A DNA stretch of 64,000 nucleotides from assembly GCA_046328525.1 (NCBI GenBank), contig JAXLWK010000006.1:1-64000 (forward strand), given 5' to 3'. The DNA comes from JBDHWG01 sp046328525 (GTDB taxonomy: Bacteria > Chloroflexota > Anaerolineae > Epilineales > JAHCIE01). Positions 58,622-64,000 of this stretch are shown here, in pieces. The position numbers and the translations under genes were made by a program. The notes below the pieces were generated by a model. That model ran no database searches. It was not told the origin of the DNA and saw nothing but the letters and a program-made list of their open reading frames with translations. The number at the start of each line of letters is the position of its first letter. The first letter of the stretch is position 1.

Positions 58622-59167
58622 GTGGACCATCTCTGGACCCCCTGGCGTTTGCAGTACATCCTCAGCGACAAGAAGCGGGCGGGCTGCGTCTTCTGCGAGA
58701 AGGTCGAGCACCCGGACACGGACCGCGACGAGCTGGTGCTGGCGCGCAGCCCTTACGCGATGCTCGTTCTCAACATGTACCCCTACACCAACGGCCACCT
58801 GATGGCCGTTCCCTATGCCCACGTCAGCAGCCTGGTGGACCTGCCGGTGGACGCCCTGCGCGACCTGGCGGTCCTGACGCGCCTGGCCGAGCAAACCTTG
58901 CGCGGCTCCATGTCGCCCCAGGGCTTCAACGTCGGCATCAACATCGGCCGCGCTGGCGGCGCGGGCCTTGATGATCATCTCCACGTTCATATCGTCCCTC
59001 GCTGGGGGGGCGACACCAATTTCATGACCGTGGTCGGCCAGACGCGCACCGTCCCGGAGCTGCTCCCGGAGACTCGCGAGCGCCTGGGCAAGACCCTGGC
59101 CGACTTCGGCTACCCGCTGCACCCGGAGACCGGGACGGTGTGGGTAGATACTTCAAAGGAGAAGTAG
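58622..59167 (+). CDS. HIT family hydrolase (Ap4A phosphorylase/FHIT-like)
   Basis: 181 aa, GTG start preceded by GAAGG. MDHLWTPWRLQYI...CVFCEK is the zinc-binding HIT start seen in Chloroflexota and actinobacterial Ap4A enzymes. Histidine triad HLHVHIVP (H119, H121, H123) with D118. NMYPYTNGHLMAVPYAHV fits the family. Hydrolyses or phosphorolyses dinucleoside polyphosphates or related nucleotides. Three bases before the thiolase gene. Confidence 0.93.
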   Translation: MDHLWTPWRLQYILSDKKRAGCVFCEKVEHPDTDRDELVLARSPYAMLVLNMYPYTNGHLMAVPYAHVSSLVDLPVDALRDLAVLTRLAEQTLRGSMSPQGFNVGINIGRAGGAGLDDHLHVHIVPRWGGDTNFMTVVGQTRTVPELLPETRERLGKTLADFGYPLHPETGTVWVDTSKEK

Positions 59168-59170
59168 ACT

Positions 59171-60406
59171 ATGCCAGGCACGCGCGATGTTGTCATTGTA
59201 GGCGCTGCCCGCACCCCGATTGGCCGCTTCAACGGCGCCCTGTCGGGGCTGCCGGCGACCGCGCTCGGTGGGGTGGCGATCCGCGCTGCCGTCGAGCGCG
59301 CGGGCATTGAGCCGGCGGCGGTGGACGAAGTGGTCATGGGCCAGGTGGTGCAGGCGGGCGCCGGCCAGGCCCCGGCGCGCAAAGCCCTCCTGGACGCCGG
59401 GCTGCCGCCGACCGTGAGCGCGACGACCATCAACAAAGTGTGCGGCTCCGGGATGAAGGCGGCCATGCTCGCCGCGCAGGCCATCCGCGCCGGCGATGCC
59501 GACGTCATCGTCGCGGGCGGCATGGAGAACATGAGCCGCGCGCCCTACCTGCTGCCCGGCGCGCGCCAGGGCTACCGCCTCGGCAACGGCCAGGTGGTCG
59601 ATTCGGTCATCCACGACGGCCTGTGGTGCGCCTGCGAAAACTGGCACATGGGCAGCGCCGCCGACTACATCGCCCGCGAGTTCGACATCAGCCGCGAAGC
59701 GATGGACGACTTCTCCCTGGAGAGCCACCGCCGCGCCGTCGCTGCCCAGGACGCCGGCAAGTTCGACGCCGAGATCGCCCCGGTCGAGGTCGCGGGCAAG
59801 GGCGGGCCAACGCTGTTCAAGGTGGACGAAGGCCCGCGCCGCGACACGAGCATCGAGGCCCTGCGCCGCCTCAAGCCGGCGTTCGCGGCGGATGGCCTGG
59901 TGACGGCGGGCAACGCGCCGGGCCTGACCGATGGCGCGGCTGCGCTGACCATCATGGGCGGCGACGTCGCCGAGCGCCTGGGCCTCAAGCCCCTGGCGCG
60001 CATCACCGGCTTTGCCCAGGGCGCGCTGGAGCCGAAGCGCATCTTCGCCGCGCCGACCATCGCCATCCACCGCCTGTTCCGACGCACGGGCATGGGCCTG
60101 GACGATTTCGACCTGATCGAGGTCAACGAGGCGTTCGCGGCCCAGATTCTCGCCAACGGCAAGGAAGTCGGCTGGGACTGGAACCGCGTCAACGTCAACG
60201 GCGGGGCTGTCGCCCTCGGCCACCCCATCGGCGCCAGCGGCGCGCGCATCCTAGTCACCCTGATCTACGCTCTGCTCGACCGCGGCCTGCAACGCGGGTT
60301 CGCGGCGGCGTGCCTGGGCGGCGGCGAGGCGGTGGCGCTCTCGCTGGAGGTCATCGCGCCGAAGGCGGCGCCGGCGGCGCGGGCAGAAGCGGCGCTGCCG
60401 GCCTAG
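59171..60406 (+). CDS. Thiolase (acetyl-CoA acetyltransferase)
   Basis: 411 aa. Catalytic Cys91 in INKVCGSGMKA, the EVNEAFAAQ segment, His in NGGAVALGHPIGASGAR, and the second Cys in AACLGGGEAVA, together a complete biosynthetic-type thiolase. Condenses two acetyl-CoA or thiolyses acetoacetyl-CoA. No PHA synthase or beta-oxidation gene is adjacent. The 15-residue Ala-rich tail after IAPK is lineage-specific. Confidence 0.95.
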   Translation: MPGTRDVVIVGAARTPIGRFNGALSGLPATALGGVAIRAAVERAGIEPAAVDEVVMGQVVQAGAGQAPARKALLDAGLPPTVSATTINKVCGSGMKAAMLAAQAIRAGDADVIVAGGMENMSRAPYLLPGARQGYRLGNGQVVDSVIHDGLWCACENWHMGSAADYIAREFDISREAMDDFSLESHRRAVAAQDAGKFDAEIAPVEVAGKGGPTLFKVDEGPRRDTSIEALRRLKPAFAADGLVTAGNAPGLTDGAAALTIMGGDVAERLGLKPLARITGFAQGALEPKRIFAAPTIAIHRLFRRTGMGLDDFDLIEVNEAFAAQILANGKEVGWDWNRVNVNGGAVALGHPIGASGARILVTLIYALLDRGLQRGFAAACLGGGEAVALSLEVIAPKAAPAARAEAALPA

Positions 60407-60420
60407 TACCGGTCAGAAAT

Positions 60421-60549
60421 GTAGTAGCGACTTCAGTCGCTCTTTGGCCTTTCATTAGTTGCCACTCAGGTCGCTCAGCAGTCTAGCGTGGAACGGTAGG
60501 GCCGACTTCAGTCGGCATTTTCTTGGAGCCGACTGAAGTCGGCGCTACA
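60421..60549. repeat. Two palindromic repeat B elements
   Basis: GTAGTAGCGACTTCAGTCGC at 60421 pairs imperfectly with sequence to 60482. A second, cleaner element spans 60495-60549 (GTAGGGCCGACTTCAGTCGG ... GCCGACTGAAGTCGGCGCTA). Confidence 0.85.
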
Positions 60550-60592
60550 GGCTCAAATTGATGCGGCGTCCGCTGTCGCCAGGTAAAGTGTT

Positions 60593-61051
60593 ATGCCCGA
60601 AATCTTCACCATCGGCCATAGCAACCGCTCGCCGGAGGATTTCCTGGCGACGCTGGCCTGCTTTGGCATCGGAACCCTGGCCGATGTGCGCACGCGGCCC
60701 GTCAGCCACTTCCCCCACTTCAAGGGCGAGGCCCTGGCCGAGATTCTGGCCGAGGCGGGCATCGCCTATGTTTGGCTGGGGCCGCAGCTCGGTGGGCTGC
60801 GCCCCGGCGGCTACGGCGCGTGGATGGCGACGCTCGAGTTCGTGGCGGGCATCGAGCGCCTGGAAGCGCTGGCCGTCACGCGCCCGACCGCGTTCATGTG
60901 CGCGGAGCGTGACCCAAGCCACTGCCACCGCCAATACATCGCCGCGACACTCAAAGGCCGGGGCTGGACCGTGCGCCATCTGATTGCGCCGGGCCAGGAG
61001 CTGCCGGCCGCGGAGGAGATAGGTGTCCAACTCGGCCTCGGCTTCGATTAA
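60593..61051 (+). CDS. DUF488 family protein
   Basis: 152 aa. IFTIGHSNRSPEDFLATL at the N terminus, TLADVRTRPVSHFPHF, WLGPQLGG, and CAERDPSHCHRQYIA (the conserved Cys/His cluster) are the DUF488 hallmarks. Biochemical role unknown. The 3' end overlaps the methyltransferase gene by 29 bp. Confidence 0.93.
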   Translation: MPEIFTIGHSNRSPEDFLATLACFGIGTLADVRTRPVSHFPHFKGEALAEILAEAGIAYVWLGPQLGGLRPGGYGAWMATLEFVAGIERLEALAVTRPTAFMCAERDPSHCHRQYIAATLKGRGWTVRHLIAPGQELPAAEEIGVQLGLGFD

Positions 61052-61820
61052 CTTCGACTGGGCGGCGGATTTCTACGACCAGACGCGCACCCTCTCGCCC
61101 GAGATGGCGGAGGCGATGCTCAACATGATCCGCGAGCGCGTGCCCGCCTCGTCGCCGCGCTTCCTGGAGCTGGGCGTTGGGACGGGGCGTATCGCCGTCC
61201 CGCTCCTCGACGCCGGCTTCGCGCTCGTCGGCATTGACCTCTCGCGCGCCATGATGGCGCGCATGCAGGCCAAGCTTGCCGCCACGCAGCGCGCCGCCCT
61301 CGTCCAGGGCGACATTACCTGGCTGCCGTTCCCCGACCACGTATTCGACGCCGCGCTCGCCGTCCACGTGTTTCACCTGGTGAGCGGCTGGCGGACGGCC
61401 CTGGCCGAGACGCAGCGTGTCCTCAAGCCCGGCGGCGTTCTGTTCTACGACGCGACCCAGCGCGCGTCCGTCGGCCTCGACAACGAGATCCGGCGCAAGC
61501 TGCGCGAGCTGGTGCGGGCCAGGGGCAGCGAGATGAAGCGCCCCGGCGGCGAGCGCGACGACGTGCTGGCGGCCCTGACCGAGCGAGGCGCGACGGTGGA
61601 GACGGTCGAGGTGGCCCGCTGGGAGCGCACCCACAGCATCCGCGACATCATTGACCAGCTCGCGTCACGCAAGTACTCGACGACCCAGATGGTCCCCGAA
61701 GATGTCCTGGCCCCGGCGGTCGCCGAGCTACGGGTGTGGGCCGAGGAACGCTGGGGCGACCTGGATGTCCCGCACACGGAGCCGGGCGGGTTCACCTGGC
61801 AGGTCGCCCGCTTCCCGTGA
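61023..61820 (+). CDS. Class I SAM-dependent methyltransferase
   Basis: 265 aa, GTG start inside the DUF488 gene with GGAGATAG upstream. SAM motif I ELGVGTGRIAVPLLDAG, motif II ALVGIDLSRAMM, DITWLPFPDHVFDAALAVHVFHLV, and LKPGGVLFYDAT. Small-molecule type (UbiE-like). Acceptor unknown. Translation is probably coupled to DUF488. Confidence 0.9.
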   Translation: MSNSASASINFDWAADFYDQTRTLSPEMAEAMLNMIRERVPASSPRFLELGVGTGRIAVPLLDAGFALVGIDLSRAMMARMQAKLAATQRAALVQGDITWLPFPDHVFDAALAVHVFHLVSGWRTALAETQRVLKPGGVLFYDATQRASVGLDNEIRRKLRELVRARGSEMKRPGGERDDVLAALTERGATVETVEVARWERTHSIRDIIDQLASRKYSTTQMVPEDVLAPAVAELRVWAEERWGDLDVPHTEPGGFTWQVARFP

Positions 61821-61833
61821 AAATGAGCCTGGG

Positions 61834-61945
61834 CTGTCATGCTGAGCGAAGCGAAGGGCGACAGCCGCGCTATTTTCATCTCAGCGAAGCCATCTGGGTC
61901 GCTACTGCTCGCAGTCCAGCCCCCTCACTACGTTCGGGGTGACAG
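61834..61945. repeat. Intergenic repeat K
   Basis: GTCATGCTGAGCGAAGCGAA-GGGCGACAGC with CACTACGTTCGGGGTGACAG: an imperfect inverted repeat of a type common in Chloroflexota intergenic DNA (from memory). Single copy in this window. Confidence 0.55.
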
Positions 61946-62008
61946 CGCCGATGATCCGTCCGCCGTGGACCTGCGTTTCTATTCTATTTTCACTGAGAGG
62001 TCACTGCC

Positions 62009-62968
62009 ATGCCGATCCTCCTGCACGAATCTGACGTCGAGCGCCTGCTCAGCATGCCCGAGGCCGTCGCCGCGGTGGAGCGAATGTTTCGCGAGATGGG
62101 CGAGGGCCAGGTGCTCAACATTCCGCGCCGCCGCACCCGCCTGCCCAACGGCATGATGCACGTCATGGCCGCCGCCAACCCGGCCCTGGGCTACCTGGGC
62201 CTCAAGTGCTACACCGTGTTCCAGGGCAAGGCGCGCTTCGTGGTCCTCCTGTTCAGCAGCCAGACGGGCGAGCTGCTGGCGATCCTGGAGGCGGACACCC
62301 TGGGCCAGCGGCGCACCGGCGCGGCCAGCGGCGTCGCCACGAAGTACATGGCCCGCGCCGACGCCCGCGTGGTCGGCATCTACGGCACCGGCTGGCAGGC
62401 GCGCAGCCAGCTCGCCGCCGTCGCCGCCGTGCGCCGCCTCGAGCGGGTCTACGCCTATGGGCGGAACGCCGAGCGCCGCGCCACGTTTGCCCGCGAGATG
62501 TCGGAGGGCCTGGGCGTCGAGGTCGTGCCGGTGGACCGGCCCGAAGCCGCGGCGGAGGGCGCCGACATCCTGGTCACCATCACCTCGGCGCGGGAGCCGG
62601 TGCTGAAGGGGGAGTGGATCGGCACGGGGGTCCACGTCAACGCCGCCGGCTCGAACTCCCTCATCCGGCGCGAGATAGACGAGGAGACGGTGCGCCGCAT
62701 GAGCCGCATCGTCACCGACGACCTGGAGCAGACAAAGATCGAGGGCGGCGATCTGCTGCCGTCGGTCGAGCGCGGGCAGATCCACTGGGGGCAGGTGCAT
62801 GGCCTGGCCGAGGTCGTGGCGGGCTACTACCCCGGCCGCGCCGATGTCGAGGAGAACACCCTGTTCAACTCGCTCGGTCTCGCCGCCGAGGACATCGCCG
62901 CCGCCGCCGTGGTGTACGAGAAAGCTGTCGCCCAGGGAATCGGCGAGCGCGTCCCCATGTTCGAGTAA
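62009..62968 (+). CDS. Ornithine cyclodeaminase/mu-crystallin family protein
   Basis: 319 aa. N-terminal substrate domain with R43-type residues and K66 in LGLKCYTV, and NAD-binding GIYGTGWQARSQL (about 128-140) followed by VYAYGRN. Later GVHVNAAGSNS and VTDDLEQTKIEGGDL match the family. Members include ornithine cyclodeaminase, alanine dehydrogenase-like and ketimine reductases; which one cannot be decided here. Stands alone between repeats. Confidence 0.92.
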   Translation: MPILLHESDVERLLSMPEAVAAVERMFREMGEGQVLNIPRRRTRLPNGMMHVMAAANPALGYLGLKCYTVFQGKARFVVLLFSSQTGELLAILEADTLGQRRTGAASGVATKYMARADARVVGIYGTGWQARSQLAAVAAVRRLERVYAYGRNAERRATFAREMSEGLGVEVVPVDRPEAAAEGADILVTITSAREPVLKGEWIGTGVHVNAAGSNSLIRREIDEETVRRMSRIVTDDLEQTKIEGGDLLPSVERGQIHWGQVHGLAEVVAGYYPGRADVEENTLFNSLGLAAEDIAAAAVVYEKAVAQGIGERVPMFE

Positions 62969-62976
62969 GGGCCGGT

Positions 62977-63057
62977 AGAAACGCAAAGGCGCTAAGGCGC
63001 AAAGGAAGAACACACCTCTCATCTCTTCCCTTTGCGTCTCTGCGCCTTTGCGTTTCA
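62977..63057. repeat. Inverted repeat C
   Basis: AGAAACGCAAAGGCG...GCGCAAAGGAAG mirrored by CTTCCCTTTGCG...CGCCTTTGCGTTTC. Intact intergenic form of the element found inside the YfhO-like gene. Confidence 0.9.
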
Positions 63058-63097
63058 TTACTCTCTGCAGCCGCATTTTGCTATTTGCTGCTCGCTA

Positions 63098-63126
63098 TTG
63101 ACACGAGATGCAGAGTCGGGTATACT
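63098..63126 (+). promoter_or_regulatory. Promoter of the FtsB/DivIC-like gene
   Basis: Consensus TTGACA (63098-63103), 17-bp spacer, TATACT (63121-63126), 39 bp upstream of the ATG. Confidence 0.85.
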
Positions 63127-63165
63127 ATGGGCAGGTTATGGTAGGTTTTCCTCCAGGAGTGCGCC

Positions 63166-63579
63166 ATGTCTGCCCGCCCGCCTCTGTCCCAATTCTCCGT
63201 GCGCCAGGTGCTGATTGTCGCGGCCCTCGTGCTCGTGTCGTCGTTCGGCGTCGGCCTGGCGCGGCTGGCGTGGACGGCCCATGCCCTGCACGACATCGAA
63301 GTCGAGGAGGCGGGGCGCGTCCAGGCCCTCCAGACGCAGACGGCGGATGTTGAGAAGCAGATCGCGCTGGCGAAGACGGACGACTACGTGCGCACGTGGG
63401 CGCGGGAGACGGCCAAGCTGACCCTTGCCGGCGAGGTGCCAATTGTTCTGGTCGTACCGCCGGCCCCGGCCGCCGCCGCCCCCCCGACGGCAGCGCAGCC
63501 CGCGCCGCCGCCCCCGCCCCAGGACGACGCCGTGCCGCGCTGGAAAGCCATGCTCGACGGCTTCCTGAGTGGCCAGTAG
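63166..63579 (+). CDS. FtsB/DivIC-like septum protein candidate
   Basis: 137 aa, AGGAG upstream. One transmembrane helix at about 14-36, then a coiled-coil (IEVEEAGRVQALQTQTADVEKQIALAKTDDYVRTWARETAKL), then an Ala/Pro stretch and a short C-terminal helix (RWKAMLDGFL). The topology and the coiled-coil followed by D-x-Y/V-x-x-x-A-R-E resemble septum formation initiator proteins. Assignment is by architecture. Ends in a strong terminator. Confidence 0.75.
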   Translation: MSARPPLSQFSVRQVLIVAALVLVSSFGVGLARLAWTAHALHDIEVEEAGRVQALQTQTADVEKQIALAKTDDYVRTWARETAKLTLAGEVPIVLVVPPAPAAAAPPTAAQPAPPPPPQDDAVPRWKAMLDGFLSGQ

Positions 63580-63592
63580 AAATATAAGTGAG

Positions 63593-63624
63593 ACGAGGCC
63601 GGCGCACGCGCCGGCCTCGTTTTG
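63593..63624 (+). terminator. Rho-independent terminator
   Basis: ACGAGGCCGGCGC (63593-63605) pairs with GCGCCGGCCTCGT (63608-63620); the innermost pairs open to form the loop. Followed by TTTG and TTTC. Confidence 0.9.
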
Positions 63625-63641
63625 TTTCTATGGATGGGGAC

Positions 63642-64000
63642 TCAGGGGGTCCAGGTGAAGTGATTTGGGGCGCTTGTCGGGCTGAGGGACGGGCCGCTCA
63701 CCGGCTGCCCGTCCGGCCCGCGTGTATCGCACTTGCGCACCGTGACATCCCAGGTGTAGCTGGCCGGATCGGCGCTCTTGTCCGGCGGGCGGAGGGCGTC
63801 GGAGACGCGCCAGCCGGTCGCCTTCACCCATGCTTGCTCGGTGTAGGGCTTGCCATCGCGCGTGGTCGTGACGCGCACGACGTAGAACTCATCCGGGGCG
63901 AGGATGCCGACGGAGGTCCAGTTCAGGAGCAGCGGCGTCGCCTTGCCCTGCACCGTGGCCTGGTCCGGCGCGCCCAGGAGCACCGGCGTCGGGTACTTGC
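63642..64000 (-). CDS. C-terminal part of an extracytoplasmic protein, truncated at window edge
   Basis: At least 118 residues to the edge. The visible part has beta-rich, fibronectin-III-like sequence: PLLLNWTSVGILAPDEFYVVRV, EQAWVKATGWRVSD and SYTWDVTVRKC. Start and N-terminal domains lie outside. Such modules end many surface proteins and kinases in this phylum. No function can be assigned. Convergent with the preceding gene across the terminator. Confidence 0.65.
   Translation of the reverse strand, partial: KYPTPVLLGAPDQATVQGKATPLLLNWTSVGILAPDEFYVVRVTTTRDGKPYTEQAWVKATGWRVSDALRPPDKSADPASYTWDVTVRKCDTRGPDGQPVSGPSLSPTSAPNHFTWTP

Noticed and set aside
59171..60406. Thiolase as part of a polyhydroxyalkanoate or butyrate operon
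   Set aside because: No reductase, PHA synthase or CoA-transferase gene is adjacent; neighbours are HIT and DUF488.

Overview
The window is a GC-rich bacterial chromosome segment, most likely from a member of the Chloroflexota (Anaerolineae or a relative). This is an inference from gene content: extracytoplasmic proteins ending in YLPLV-like tails, a bacterial translin, Uma2, UPF0175/DUF3368 and DUF433 families, F420-type LLM enzymes, and many families of short palindromic repeats. No rRNA, tRNA, CRISPR array, transposase or phage gene was seen, so this looks like core and semi-accessory chromosome.

Layout. 1-8.0 kb: a cobalamin riboswitch followed by a vitamin B12 uptake operon: a secreted transcobalamin-like protein, a membrane-anchored DUF4430 protein, EcfT, a fused double ATPase and an S component. 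8.1-17.1 kb: radical SAM/HhH protein, alpha/beta hydrolase, MFS transporter, RecD2 helicase, Uma2 nuclease, M28 peptidase and a cohesin-like secreted protein. 17.2-25.8 kb: atypical SDR, translin, one half of a Cas4-like nuclease, two DUF1269 proteins, GNAT, oligoendopeptidase F, the other half of the Cas4-like nuclease, NYN ribonuclease and HisRS. 25.8-34.6 kb: YfhO-like membrane protein, anti-sigma/sigma pair, D-cysteine desulfhydrase-like enzyme, LCP protein, Gfo/Idh/MocA and ThuA. 34.9-42.0 kb: LLM oxidoreductase, CutC, aminotransferase, an SDR remnant, a toxin-antitoxin-like pair, AlaX-like editing protein, arginase, VOC protein and a DUF4062-like protein. 42.2-49.8 kb: LysM protein, di-haem cytochrome, an orphan CcrM-like methyltransferase, GNAT, and a MarR-EmrA-EmrB export set with a visible operator. 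49.8-54.7 kb: a SorC/LsrR-like regulator divergent from DUF1097, LsrG-like, DhaK, DhaL and LsrF, read here as an autoinducer-2-type processing operon in which DhaK/DhaL may replace LsrK. 54.9-55.1 kb: a candidate small RNA between two terminators. 55.1-64 kb: G1 glutamic peptidase, SfsA, BirA, HIT, thiolase, DUF488, methyltransferase, ornithine cyclodeaminase family, an FtsB/DivIC-like protein and a truncated gene at the right edge.

The most notable signals are the intrinsic-factor-like B12 system under a B12 riboswitch, the split membrane-anchored Cas4-like nuclease, the lsr-like operon with a dihydroxyacetone-kinase pair, and the behaviour of the palindromic repeats. These repeats are not confined to intergenic DNA. 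One sits in the variable hairpin of the riboswitch, and others are read in frame inside the second DUF4430 protein, EcfT, the EcfA fusion linker, the YfhO-like protein and BirA. They supply new protein termini, linkers and stop codons.
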